64,000 nt of DNA from Maricaulis maris_C (GTDB lineage Bacteria > Pseudomonadota > Alphaproteobacteria > Caulobacterales > Maricaulaceae): the NCBI RefSeq assembly GCF_049116555.1, contig NZ_JAGDYT010000006.1, positions 186,001 to 250,000 of the forward strand, given 5' to 3'. How positions within the stretch are numbered: the stretch's first letter is position 1; each line of letters opens with the position of its first letter. Made by a program: the position numbers and the translations under genes. Under the pieces are notes generated by a model that was given only the letters and a program-made list of their open reading frames with translations, searched no databases and was not told the DNA's origin. Shown piece after piece: positions 24,645-33,146 of this stretch.

Positions 24645-26518
24645 CAGGCGCCTCCCGGCCGGCCATTGCCAAGATCGGCGAAGACACCGGCCCGGCTGGA
24701 GGGGTCACGGGCGACAACACGGCGCAGGATATCCCGGGCCGGACGTGTGGCCGCGGACGACCCACCGCCATGCTCGATTACAACAACGCAGGCATATTTT
24801 GGATCGTCGGCCGGCGCGTAGCACATGAAAAGGCCATGGTCGCGCAGGCGCCAGGGCAGGTCTTCCTGCTCGCGCACACCGGCTTCACGCTCGGCAGCGG
24901 TAATGGAATAGACCTGCGCGGTCCCGGTCTTGCCCGCCATCTCGATATCATCAATGCCGAGCCCGCCAAGCGAGTAGGACGTGCCACCGGCTTCCTCGAC
25001 CACGGCGCGCAATCCATCACGCACTTGAGCCAGGGCGTCATCATTGACGCCGATATGCTGCGCAGGCGGCATCATGGCGTTCCGGTAGAGCGTCGGCGAC
25101 ACGGCACGACCCGATGCCACCCGCGCTGTCATAACCGCCAGCTGCAATGGCGACGCCGTCACAAATCCCTGCCCGATACCGGTATTGTAGGTATCACCCG
25201 TCGACCAGCCCTGATCATAGCGCGACCGTTTCCAGGCCGGGTTGGGCATATTGCCCCGGCGGACACCGGCGATGCCGATATCGAATTGCTCACCGATCCC
25301 GAACCGGGTCGCCATTTCATGCAGGCGATCAATGCCAAGGCGTTCGGCGATTTCGTAGAAATAGATGTCACAGGATGTCTTCACCGCTTCGCGCAGATTG
25401 ACCAAGCCATGGCCCCGGCGACGCCAGCAGTGGAATTCGCGATCGCCCAGACGCACCGAACCGGTGCAGCGCACCGTCTCACCCGGCGGGACCACGCCAT
25501 GTTCCAGCGCCGCCGCGGCGACCACGGCCTTGAAGGTCGAACCCGGCGGATAGGTCCCCTGGATCGATTTCTGGAACAGCGGATTGCGGTCATTTTCCCG
25601 CAGGGCTGCATAGTCCGCCGAGGAAATACCGCCAACGAAGAGATTGGGATCAAAACTGGGCGATGAGACCAGGGCAATCAGCTCGCCGGTATTGACGTCC
25701 ATCACCACGGCCGAACCACTGTCCTGGCCCAGGCGTTCATGCGCGTAGCGCTGGATGTCGGCATCAAGGGTCAGCACCACGTCACGCCCGGCGACCGGCT
25801 CGGTGGATTGCTCCGGCAATTCGCGGATCACACGGCCACGTGCATTGACCTCGGTCTTGAGTGCGCCGGACTCTCCGCGCAGATCGCTCTCGCGGGCGAT
25901 CTCAACGCCGGTCTTGCCGATCCGGAAACCCGGATGGCGCAGCAGGCGTTCGGCATCCCGCGGATTATTGGCAATATCCTCATCATTCGGCGGCTGCACA
26001 TAACCCAGCACATGTGCAAAGGCCGGCCCATAGGGATAGGAACGCACCTCGCCGACATCCGGCGTCACACCGGCCAGGTCGGGCGCGCTGAGATTGATCG
26101 ACGCAAACGTGTTCCAGTCGAGATCATCAGCGACGGTAATGGCGTGAAAACTGCGCTGGCTGCGGGCGGTCCGCAGGATGCGCTCCCGCTCATAATTCCC
26201 GAGCGGCAGGAAGGGCTGAAGCCGGTCGAGCGCCGACGCCACATCGCCGGACTGTTCGGGGACAAGGAGGACGCGATAACTGTCGCGATTATCGGCGACG
26301 GCGACGCCGAAACGATCGAGGATGCGGCCGCGCGACGGCGGCAGGAGATTGAAATTGAACTGATTGTCTTCCGACATCAGCCGGTAGCGTTCGGTCTCCA
26401 GGACCTGAAGCGAATACAGCCGTGCGCCCAGCCCCAGGAAGGCCAACCCGCCGGCGCCCGCCATCAGCAGGGCACGCCGGGTGAATTTGAGATCCTGTTC
26501 CTGTCGGTCAGCGCGCAT
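24644..26518 (-). CDS. mrdA: Penicillin-binding protein 2 (elongation transpeptidase)
   Basis: A 624-residue class B PBP with one N-terminal membrane helix (~15-35), a PBP dimer domain and a transpeptidase domain. Active-site motifs are 'PPGSTFKAVVAAAALEHG' (STFK nucleophile), 'KTSCDIYFYEIAERLGIDRL' (SxN equivalent, SCD) and 'MAGKTGTAQV' (KTG). It crosslinks new peptidoglycan laid down by RodA along the cell body. It lies 12 bp after mreD and overlaps rodA. Beta-lactam target. Confidence 0.97.
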   Translation of the reverse strand: MRADRQEQDLKFTRRALLMAGAGGLAFLGLGARLYSLQVLETERYRLMSEDNQFNFNLLPPSRGRILDRFGVAVADNRDSYRVLLVPEQSGDVASALDRLQPFLPLGNYERERILRTARSQRSFHAITVADDLDWNTFASINLSAPDLAGVTPDVGEVRSYPYGPAFAHVLGYVQPPNDEDIANNPRDAERLLRHPGFRIGKTGVEIARESDLRGESGALKTEVNARGRVIRELPEQSTEPVAGRDVVLTLDADIQRYAHERLGQDSGSAVVMDVNTGELIALVSSPSFDPNLFVGGISSADYAALRENDRNPLFQKSIQGTYPPGSTFKAVVAAAALEHGVVPPGETVRCTGSVRLGDREFHCWRRRGHGLVNLREAVKTSCDIYFYEIAERLGIDRLHEMATRFGIGEQFDIGIAGVRRGNMPNPAWKRSRYDQGWSTGDTYNTGIGQGFVTASPLQLAVMTARVASGRAVSPTLYRNAMMPPAQHIGVNDDALAQVRDGLRAVVEEAGGTSYSLGGLGIDDIEMAGKTGTAQVYSITAAEREAGVREQEDLPWRLRDHGLFMCYAPADDPKYACVVVIEHGGGSSAATRPARDILRRVVARDPSSRAGVFADLGNGRPGGA

Positions 26519-26530
26519 GAATAACTGTCA

Positions 26531-27052
26531 TCACCCCCCGATAAAGCCCGACCCGCGCGACCGGCGACGACGCAGGACAAGATAGGCCGGCAGCGGAAAC
26601 ATCAGGATGGAGGCCACGATCTCGATCACCAGGGGCTGCAAATCCGCCATCTGTTCAAGCGCGAAACTGCCGGCCGCAAAGGCGATGCCATGGGCCAGCA
26701 ATAGCGTCGCGCCGAAGCGCAGCAGGACCGGCGGCAAGTCGCGCGGCATGCCATCTTCGCCCCGGAAGCGGAAGACCGAGATTGAAACCAGATAAGCCAG
26801 TGCCCAGACCCCCATCGGCGCGCCGGTGAGCAAATCCTGGGTCAGGCCGATGGCAAAGACCGCGATCGGCGGCATGAATTGCGGCCGGACATTCGCCCAC
26901 AGGAAAATCGCCATCAGCGTCCAGGTCGGCATGATGGTGAGGCCATCGACAAGACGGGTCGGCGACGCCTGGATGATCAGGGCGATCAGGACCGAAGCGA
27001 TACAGCCGGTCGCGGCCAGCCAGGGCGAATTGCGATCAGTCGGCTTCCTCAC
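26531..27052 (-). CDS. mreD: Rod shape-determining protein MreD
   Basis: A 173-residue polytopic membrane protein with five to six helices and the MreD arrangement 'PTWTLMAIFLWANVRPQFMPPIAVFAIGLTQDLLTGAPMGVWALAYLVSIS' (the P-x-W-x-L and 'GLxxDLLxGxPxG' patterns). It connects MreC to the elongation machinery in the inner membrane. It overlaps mreC by 4 bp. Confidence 0.92.
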   Translation of the reverse strand: MRKPTDRNSPWLAATGCIASVLIALIIQASPTRLVDGLTIMPTWTLMAIFLWANVRPQFMPPIAVFAIGLTQDLLTGAPMGVWALAYLVSISVFRFRGEDGMPRDLPPVLLRFGATLLLAHGIAFAAGSFALEQMADLQPLVIEIVASILMFPLPAYLVLRRRRSRGSGFIGG

Positions 27053-28086
27053 CGGTTGTCCTCCGTCGCAGTCCCGTCGGGCGGTGTTGCATCCGTATCA
27101 GTGTCAGAGGCTTCGACGGCGGCAGCGCCTTGGTCCTGGGTGGCGTCTTCGCGACCGGCCGGCCCATCGCCTGACGGTTGAGCCGCCGGCAATTCCGCGC
27201 CCAGCGGCCCCTCTGTCGGCGGCGTTTCCGGCTCGGCTTCCGGAGCCGGCGCGGTCACGCGCTGAAAGGGCCAGACCCAGACGAAATCAACCGGTGCCTG
27301 ATCGGAATAAAGCCGGACACGCCAGCCGCCGTCACGGGTTGCGACGGCCTCCCCGACCGGAAGTCCGCGCGGCAGGATGCCGTCATCACCGGACGAAACA
27401 ATGCGATCACCCGGCTGGATATCCGGTGCCCGGCCGACATAATCGAGCCGGGGAAACTCCGAGTTGTCGCCAACAAGAATGGCTCTGGCATTGGAGCGAT
27501 CGGCCATCACGGGCACGCGAGAATTGAGGTCGGTGAGCAGGAGGACACGCGCCGAGCGGCGACCTGTCTCATAGACCCGGCCTACCAGGCCATAGAGATT
27601 GATCACCGGGTAGCCGTCGCGAATGCCGGCATCGCTGCCGCGACCGATCAGGCGGGCGCGCACGAAGGGGCCACGCGGATCGGCCACGGTCCAGGCACCG
27701 ATACGATCCTCGATCGCGGCGCTTTCCACGTCGAGCGCGGCTTCATAGACCTCGATGCGATCACGCTGGCGATAGGCCAGGTCTTCCCAATAGCGGGCTT
27801 CGGTCAGCTGCTGGCGGAGGCGGTCATTCTCCGCAACGAGCTCACCCTGGCGACGCCAATAGGGCCCGATATTCTTGACCGCCCGGAGAGGCTTGGCGGC
27901 GAGGTCCAGGAGTGGCGCCGAAACATCGGTAAAACCGGCGCGGAAACTGGCAAACGGAGCTGAGCGGGACGCCGGGCGATCAAAGGCAATCAACGCGCCG
28001 GAAACGACGAGAAGGGCAATGAACAGCGTCCGCGAAAAACGGATGCCCTGCTCACCGTCATGTCGTGTCGAGCGTCGCGACGCCAC
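27049..28086 (-). CDS. mreC: Rod shape-determining protein MreC
   Basis: A 345-residue protein with one membrane helix (~20-40), a coiled coil (~70-115) and the beta-rich MreC domain ('DPRGPFVRARLIGRGSDAGIRDGYPVINLYGLVGRVYETGRRSARVLLLTDLNSRVPVMADRSNARAILVGDN' and 'DIQPGDRIVSSGDDGILPRGLPVGEAVA'). The last ~75 residues form an acidic, proline- and alanine-rich tail that looks disordered and is longer than in E. coli. MreC activates PBP2 in the periplasm. Start lies 34 bp after the mreB stop. Confidence 0.95.
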   Translation of the reverse strand: MASRRSTRHDGEQGIRFSRTLFIALLVVSGALIAFDRPASRSAPFASFRAGFTDVSAPLLDLAAKPLRAVKNIGPYWRRQGELVAENDRLRQQLTEARYWEDLAYRQRDRIEVYEAALDVESAAIEDRIGAWTVADPRGPFVRARLIGRGSDAGIRDGYPVINLYGLVGRVYETGRRSARVLLLTDLNSRVPVMADRSNARAILVGDNSEFPRLDYVGRAPDIQPGDRIVSSGDDGILPRGLPVGEAVATRDGGWRVRLYSDQAPVDFVWVWPFQRVTAPAPEAEPETPPTEGPLGAELPAAQPSGDGPAGREDATQDQGAAAVEASDTDTDATPPDGTATEDNR

Positions 28087-28120
28087 GCCTCACTCCTTCT
28101 CCCCCGTTTCGAGGTGGAGA

Positions 28121-29161
28121 TTACACAGCTTCGGAGAGGATGGGACGCCAGATCCGAAGGTCTTCCACGGCTTTGCCACAGCCCAGCACCACGCAGGACA
28201 GGGCCTCATCAGCCAAGCTCACCGGCAGCCCGGTGCGTTCACGCAGCTCGGTGTCGAGATTGCGCAGCAGCGCCCCGCCACCGGTCAGGACGATACCCTT
28301 GTCGACAATATCGGCCGCCAGCTCCGGCGGCGTGGCCTCAAGCGCCTGCTTGACCGCCTCGACGATCTGCTCGACCGGCTCGGACAGGCTGTCGGCGATC
28401 ATGGCTTCGGTCACGGCGATTTCACGCGGGACACCATTCATCAGGTCACGCCCCTTGATGTCCAGCGACAGGCCTTCGCCTTTCACCGGCGGCATCGCCG
28501 ACCCGATTTCCTTCTTGATGCGCTCGGCCGACGTCTCGCCAATCAGAAGATTCGCCGAGCGGCGGATATAATTGATGATGGCTTCGTCCATCTTGTCGCC
28601 ACCCACGCGGACCGAACGCGAATAGACAATGCCCGAGAGCGACATCACGGCCACCTCGGTGGTGCCGCCACCGATATCTACAATCATCGAACCGGTCGGT
28701 TCGTCGATCGGCAGGCCGGCACCGACGGCAGCCGCCATCGGCTCGTCGATCAGATAAACCTTGCGGGCCCCCGCACCCAGCGCGCTCTCATGGATGGCGC
28801 GGCGCTCGACGGCGGTGGCACCGGAGGGCACGCAGATCACCACTTGCGGGCTGACCATCGCCCGGCGGTTATGCACTTTCTGGATGAAATGCTTGATCAT
28901 TTCCTCGGCGACGTCGAAATCGGCGATCACACCGTCGCGCATCGGCCGGATCGCCTCGACATTGCCGGGCGTCTTGCCGAGCATGAGCTTGGCTTCGGCC
29001 CCCACCGCCTGCACGTGTTTGCGGCCCTTTTCGACCTTGTAGGCGACGACTGACGGCTCATTGAGCACGACGCCGCGTCCCTTGACGTAGACGAGCGTGT
29101 TCGCCGTTCCCAGGTCGATGGCGATATCCGCAGAGAGCAAACCGAAGAGGCTGTTGAGCAT
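28121..29161 (-). CDS. mreB: Rod shape-determining protein MreB (bacterial actin)
   Basis: A 346-residue actin homologue from the start MLNSLFGLLSADIAIDLG; the longer reading is non-homologous. ATP-binding motifs are 'AIDLGTANTLVY' (phosphate 1), 'GSMIVDIGGGTTEVAVMSLSG' (phosphate 2) and 'DKGIVLTGGGALLRNLD' (adenosine). It polymerises on the inner face of the membrane and orients elongation. First gene of the mre-mrd-rod cluster; about 170 bp of upstream non-coding sequence should contain the promoter. Confidence 0.97.
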   Translation of the reverse strand: MLNSLFGLLSADIAIDLGTANTLVYVKGRGVVLNEPSVVAYKVEKGRKHVQAVGAEAKLMLGKTPGNVEAIRPMRDGVIADFDVAEEMIKHFIQKVHNRRAMVSPQVVICVPSGATAVERRAIHESALGAGARKVYLIDEPMAAAVGAGLPIDEPTGSMIVDIGGGTTEVAVMSLSGIVYSRSVRVGGDKMDEAIINYIRRSANLLIGETSAERIKKEIGSAMPPVKGEGLSLDIKGRDLMNGVPREIAVTEAMIADSLSEPVEQIVEAVKQALEATPPELAADIVDKGIVLTGGGALLRNLDTELRERTGLPVSLADEALSCVVLGCGKAVEDLRIWRPILSEAV

Positions 29162-29333
29162 GGGGGTGCTGAATCTCGAAAAGTGTGGCGGCAAAGCCGC
29201 GATGCAACTGTTTTTCTTGTGCGATGCTCCGAGCAAGATTGCAAGGGGCGCACCGGTATTCCCGGTCATAGTGGGCAGGTCTTAACCAGTCTTTAGGACC
29301 GGGCGGCCGGGTTTGGGCTGTTCTCGCCCCGGA

Positions 29334-30071
29334 TTACGGCTCTTTGGCGGCATCATCCGGCTGTACCGCAGCCGGCCCGCGATTACGCCGCAGCCATCCG
29401 CGCGCGACCAGCATGATGCCGATCCAGGCTAGGGCCGCCGCCGCGAACGCGATGCCCAGCAGGACCTTGCCCTCGGTCAGCATCGTGCGGATGCTCTCAC
29501 CCATCAGGGCAACAATGAAGATCTTCGGGGCAGACCCGAGCATCGTCCCCAGGGCAAAGGCCCAATAGGGCGTACGAGCGACGCCGAACCCCATATTGAC
29601 CATGATGAACGGACCGGACGGTACCCAGCGCACAACCATCGAGGCCAGCAGACCATTGCGCCCGATAAAGTCGGAGATCCGATTGGCCCAGTCACCGCCA
29701 TAGCGCTTGAGGATGTCGGCACCGAAGAAGCGCCCGATGATATAATTCACAGCAGCGGAAAACTGGGTCGCGACAAACGCATAGATCGCACCGGTCGTCG
29801 GTCCGAAAGCGACCAGGGAGGCGGCGATCAAACCGAATTGCGGCGCGCCCAGGAATGACAGGGCGGTGAAGACCAGGATGGTCAGCGGCAGGGCGTACCA
29901 TTCACTGGCCGAGGCGCGAAACCAGCTGCCCGCAGCCCCGGGTTCGATATCGAGCACGAAGCGCCCGATCACGAAAACCAGTGCCACAACGAGAAACAGC
30001 ACCACCGACACGCCAATGGCGCGCGCGGCACGCGCATCCATGCGCAGGAAAAAATCGGTGAGTCGGTTCAT
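29334..30071 (-). CDS. TVP38/TMEM64 (DedA-like/SNARE-associated) membrane protein
   Basis: About 245 residues from MNRLTDFF. Five to six hydrophobic helices with the family's central region 'FLGAPQFGLIAASLVAFGPTTGAIYAFVATQFSAAVNYIIGRFFG', 'LASMVVRWVPSGPFIMVNMGFGVARTPYWAFALGTMLGSAPKIFIVALMGE' (re-entrant loop with conserved R-x-x-P-x-x-P-F-x-x-x-N/x). Related proteins are lipid scramblases or transporters in the inner membrane. Its role here is not defined by the neighbourhood. Confidence 0.85.
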   Translation of the reverse strand: MNRLTDFFLRMDARAARAIGVSVVLFLVVALVFVIGRFVLDIEPGAAGSWFRASASEWYALPLTILVFTALSFLGAPQFGLIAASLVAFGPTTGAIYAFVATQFSAAVNYIIGRFFGADILKRYGGDWANRISDFIGRNGLLASMVVRWVPSGPFIMVNMGFGVARTPYWAFALGTMLGSAPKIFIVALMGESIRTMLTEGKVLLGIAFAAAALAWIGIMLVARGWLRRNRGPAAVQPDDAAKEP

Positions 30072-30134
30072 CACGACAGAATTCCGGACCAAACGAAGAC
30101 GCGCTTACCTAAGCACGCTTTGCGCGTCGGGCAA

Positions 30135-30659
30135 TCAATCAGCGCCGTTTTCCTGACGCACAGCTTCACCCGACATGTCGACAGTTTCGCCAGAGGCGAT
30201 CGCCGCAAGCTTGGCCCGCTGGATGGCCAGCACGCCCAATTGCTCATCCAGGACCTTGAGAATATCGCGGGCTTCTTCCTGGTCGATCCGCCCGGGAGAA
30301 CGTTCGGTTTCGCTGAGGCTTTCCATGATTGCGGAGATATTTCGCGCATTGCGGCGACTGGCTTCACCGGCCAGGGCCAGCCAATTGGCATCATCGGCCT
30401 TCTCGATCGGCAGGAAAATCCCGCCGGCCAGCGCCGCCAGATGCTGGGCCGCCGCGGAAGCGCCGGACTCGGTCAGTTTGGCAATGCGCGCGTAGGAAAT
30501 CTCGTTTGTGGAGTCCGGATCAGCCAGCGCATAAACGCGAGTCCGGCTCAGATCGAGCAATTCCATGACGGTCGGAATACCGCCGACCTCCTCGAAAACC
30601 CGCGCGACGACTTCCTTGGGTTCGCCATAGCGTCGAACTTTCACTGGATTGAATGACAT
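30135..30659 (-). CDS. Helix-turn-helix protein resembling phage CII-type regulators
   Basis: A 174-residue soluble protein. Residues ~25-90 ('VGGIPTVMELLDLSRTRVYALADPDSTNEISYARIAKLTESGASAAAQHLAALAGGIFLPI') have the lay-out of CII-like HTH proteins: a short helix, 'LxLSxxxVYxxxDPxxxxxISYxxIxxLT', then an 'HLAxLxGGxFxPI' segment. A helical C-terminal half ('RDILKVLDEQLGVLAIQRAKLAAIASGE') follows. It may be a domesticated phage regulator. No other phage genes flank it. The family link is by pattern only. Confidence 0.45.
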   Translation of the reverse strand: MSFNPVKVRRYGEPKEVVARVFEEVGGIPTVMELLDLSRTRVYALADPDSTNEISYARIAKLTESGASAAAQHLAALAGGIFLPIEKADDANWLALAGEASRRNARNISAIMESLSETERSPGRIDQEEARDILKVLDEQLGVLAIQRAKLAAIASGETVDMSGEAVRQENGAD

Positions 30660-30722
30660 GTCTCGCCCCCGCGCGCGATTCTGGTTCCGAACAACTCTAT
30701 TACAGGTGGCGCGGCTTATTGG

Positions 30723-31727
30723 CTATTTCGTGGCACCGTAAATCCGGCGACGCAATTCTGCGCCCGCCGCCTCGATCGGCAAGGCCCGGTCAGCCGCCCG
30801 GTCCGCCTTCATGGCATCGCCGGCTTCATAGGCCGCGACCCATTTGCGCGCAAAGCGATCACTTTCGATATCCGCCATCGCCTGATCGAAAACGGCTTTC
30901 AGCTCCGGCCCGGCGATCCTGTCCTCGATCTGGCGCGCACCGAATTCTGCCGTATCCGAGATCGCCTCATACATGCCGGCGATCCCGCGCGCCTGGATCA
31001 GGTCGGCGAGGTATTTGATTTCATGGACACAGTCGATATAGGCCATGCGCTCGCTGACCCCGGCGGCGACGAGGCGCTCATAGCTCGCCTTGGCCAGGGC
31101 CACGAGCCCACCGACCAGGACGACCTGCTCGCCAAACAGGTCGGACACGGTTTCCTCGCGAAAACTGGTCGGGAAAATGCCGACCTCGCCCGACCCGATC
31201 GCCGCCAGATAGGCCAGCGCCAGCCCACGCGCCGTCCCGGACGCATCCTGGTGGACGGCCCAGAAGCCGATCAGCCCCTTGCCGGCCTCATACTCCTGAC
31301 GCACAGCCCCGCCCGGCCCCTTGGCCGCGGCCAGGATGATATCGGCATCCGCCGGCGGTTCGATCAGCCCGTAATGGATGGAAAAGCCGTGACACAGGAT
31401 CAGCGCCTGACCCGGCTTGCGGTGAGGCGCGATCGCTTCGGTCCAGATCTGGCGATGCGCCTCATCGGCGGCGAGCAGGGAGATCGCGTCCGCCCAGGCG
31501 GCGGCCTCCGGCAGGGATACGACCGCAAACCCGTCCGCCTCGGCCTTGGCGCGCGAGGGCGAGCCCTCACGCAGGGCAATACGGATGTCGCGGACGCCGC
31601 TGTCGCGCAGGCAGAGCGCGTGCGATCGCCCGTGATTGCCATAGCCGACAATGGCCAGGCGGCACCGCTTTACCGGTTCAAGGTCAATATCGGCCGTATA
31701 TAGCGGCTCACTCGTCTCCACCGTCAT
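30723..31727 (-). CDS. Divergent ketol-acid reductoisomerase-like protein
   Basis: A 334-residue protein aligning over its whole length with class I IlvC (acetohydroxy-acid isomeroreductase). NADPH site: 'AIVGYGNHGRSHALCLRDSG' (28-44). Conserved catalytic positions: His113 in 'CHGFSIHYG', Lys136 in 'AAKGPG', Asp196 and Glu200 in 'SDLFGEQ', Glu236 in 'CVHEIKY', Ser257. The position equal to Glu226 of the canonical enzyme is Asp232 ('YIDCVHE' rather than 'YFECLHE'). The sequence departs from canonical IlvC in many other places. It is not near ilvB/ilvN; it lies behind degP, miaA and an NTF2-like gene, overlapping the latter by 20 bp. It may be a paralogue with another ketol-acid substrate. The ATG at 31727 gives the family's N-terminus. 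Confidence 0.75.
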   Translation of the reverse strand: MTVETSEPLYTADIDLEPVKRCRLAIVGYGNHGRSHALCLRDSGVRDIRIALREGSPSRAKAEADGFAVVSLPEAAAWADAISLLAADEAHRQIWTEAIAPHRKPGQALILCHGFSIHYGLIEPPADADIILAAAKGPGGAVRQEYEAGKGLIGFWAVHQDASGTARGLALAYLAAIGSGEVGIFPTSFREETVSDLFGEQVVLVGGLVALAKASYERLVAAGVSERMAYIDCVHEIKYLADLIQARGIAGMYEAISDTAEFGARQIEDRIAGPELKAVFDQAMADIESDRFARKWVAAYEAGDAMKADRAADRALPIEAAGAELRRRIYGATK

Positions 31728-32223
31728 CGGACGACTCACTCCCGGCTGGCTCGGGCCGATAGGACGGGTCTTCCGTGCCCATGTCCAGAAGGCCCCGCCA
31801 CTCGCCGTCGCCATTGCGGTGCCAGACGGTGACATAGGTGCCGCGGGAAACGGGGGTGGACGCGTTGTCCCCGTCTGTGTGGATGCTCCATGTGCCCCAG
31901 GTGACACCAAGATCATCGCCAGAGCCGGCAAAGCCTTCGCGCGGCTCCCAGTGCAGCAGGGTGTCACCGGTGAAAGCGGCGTAAAGCGGCGTGATGCGCT
32001 CAGTACCGATGATCGGCTCGGACGTGCCGCGGACCAGACGGCCCTCGGTCTCATCCATCCACTGCCCGAAAGCCGCGGCGGCACCCTCCTCCGCGGCCAT
32101 GGCGGCAAAGTCCCGGTCGGCCTGCAGGATGGCGGCGACCGTGTCCTCCGGGCTCTGGGCCAGGGCCGGTCCGGCGAGGTTCAGGGCCAGACCCAGACTC
32201 GCACGCGTGATCCATCTCTTCAT
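31708..32223 (-). CDS. Secreted SnoaL/DUF4440-like protein
   Basis: About 171 residues from MKRWITRASLG, opening a signal peptide cut near PALAQSPE. The mature region has the NTF2-like plan: 'PEDTVAAILQADRDFAAMAAEEGAAAAFGQWMDE' helix, 'ITPLYAAF', 'LHWEPREGFAGSGDDLGVTWGTWSIHTDGD' and 'RGTYVTVWHRNGDGEWRGLLDMGTE' strands, as in DUF4440 proteins. It is coupled to miaA by an ATGA overlap and overlaps the reductoisomerase-like gene by 20 bp. Function unknown. Confidence 0.75.
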   Translation of the reverse strand: MKRWITRASLGLALNLAGPALAQSPEDTVAAILQADRDFAAMAAEEGAAAAFGQWMDETEGRLVRGTSEPIIGTERITPLYAAFTGDTLLHWEPREGFAGSGDDLGVTWGTWSIHTDGDNASTPVSRGTYVTVWHRNGDGEWRGLLDMGTEDPSYRPEPAGSESSDDGGDE

Positions 32224-33146
32224 CTCGCTTCCCCCTCGAGCAGGACAGCCAGCGCCTCGCGGGCACCGGCCGGATCGAGCGAGACTATCCGGTCCCAGCT
32301 GGCCGCTTGATTGCGAAACCATGTCCCCTGCCGCTTGGCGTAACGACGACTGTCACGCTTGGCGAGGATGACGGCTTCATCCAGCGATAGCGCGCCGCGC
32401 AGATGGGCCATCAATTGCGGCACACCGAGCGCCTTGCTGGCGGGCAGGTCCGGATCAAGACCGCGCGCGGCGAAAGCCGCCACTTCGTCCAGCGCGCCGG
32501 CCTCCATCATGCGGTCAAACCGGGCATCAATCCGCGCATAGAGCGCCTCGCGGTCCGGCTCGATGACGACACCGCGCCAGGTGCCGGCGGCAAGCGGAGC
32601 GACAGTGTCAGCCTGGTATTCGCTGAGCGGGCGCCCGGTCTCCAGCGCGACCTCAACGATCCGCATCAGGCGCTGGCGGTCCGCGGCCTCGACCCGCTTC
32701 GCGGCGGCTGGGTCGAGGCGCAAGGCCTCGGCCCGCAAGCCGGACAGGCCCGCCGCCTCCAGCATGTCGGCGACGCGGCGGCGCGTGACCGCGCCAATCT
32801 CCGGCACGACAGCGAGGCCACGAACCAGGGCGTTGAAATAAAGACCGGTCCCGCCGACCAGAACCGGTACCCGCTGTCGTCCCCGGCAGTCATCGATCAG
32901 GGCCAGCACATCGCGGGTCCACTCGCCGACGGAATAGCGTATGGCCGGGTCGATCGTCCCGAAGAGGTGATGCGGCGCCCGCGCCCGTTCGGCGGCATCG
33001 GGCTGGGCCGTGATCAGCGGCAGGCCGTCATAGACCTGCATGGAGTCGGCATTGATGATCTCGCCGCCGAGGATGTCCGCAGCCGCAAGCGAAAGCGCGG
33101 TCTTGCCCGCCGCCGTGGGGCCCGCAATCAGCAGGCAGGGCGTCAC
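32220..33146 (-). CDS. miaA: tRNA dimethylallyltransferase
   Basis: A 308-residue enzyme transferring dimethylallyl to the N6 of A37 in tRNAs reading UNN codons. Walker A is 'GPTAAGKTALSLAAA', 'EIINADSMQVYDGLPLITAQPDAAERARAPHHLFG' is the family signature, 'VLVGGTGLYFNALVRGLAVVPEI' and 'DRQRLMRIVEVALETGRPLS' complete the core. It overlaps degP by 4 bp and the NTF2-like gene by 4 bp, so it lies in the middle of the hflKC-degP series. Hfq does not follow it, unlike in E. coli. Confidence 0.96.
   Translation of the reverse strand: MTPCLLIAGPTAAGKTALSLAAADILGGEIINADSMQVYDGLPLITAQPDAAERARAPHHLFGTIDPAIRYSVGEWTRDVLALIDDCRGRQRVPVLVGGTGLYFNALVRGLAVVPEIGAVTRRRVADMLEAAGLSGLRAEALRLDPAAAKRVEAADRQRLMRIVEVALETGRPLSEYQADTVAPLAAGTWRGVVIEPDREALYARIDARFDRMMEAGALDEVAAFAARGLDPDLPASKALGVPQLMAHLRGALSLDEAVILAKRDSRRYAKRQGTWFRNQAASWDRIVSLDPAGAREALAVLLEGEAR

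Noticed and set aside
30135..30659. Antitoxin of a toxin-antitoxin pair
   Set aside because: No small partner gene overlaps or adjoins it, and the fold pattern fits a CII-like HTH better.
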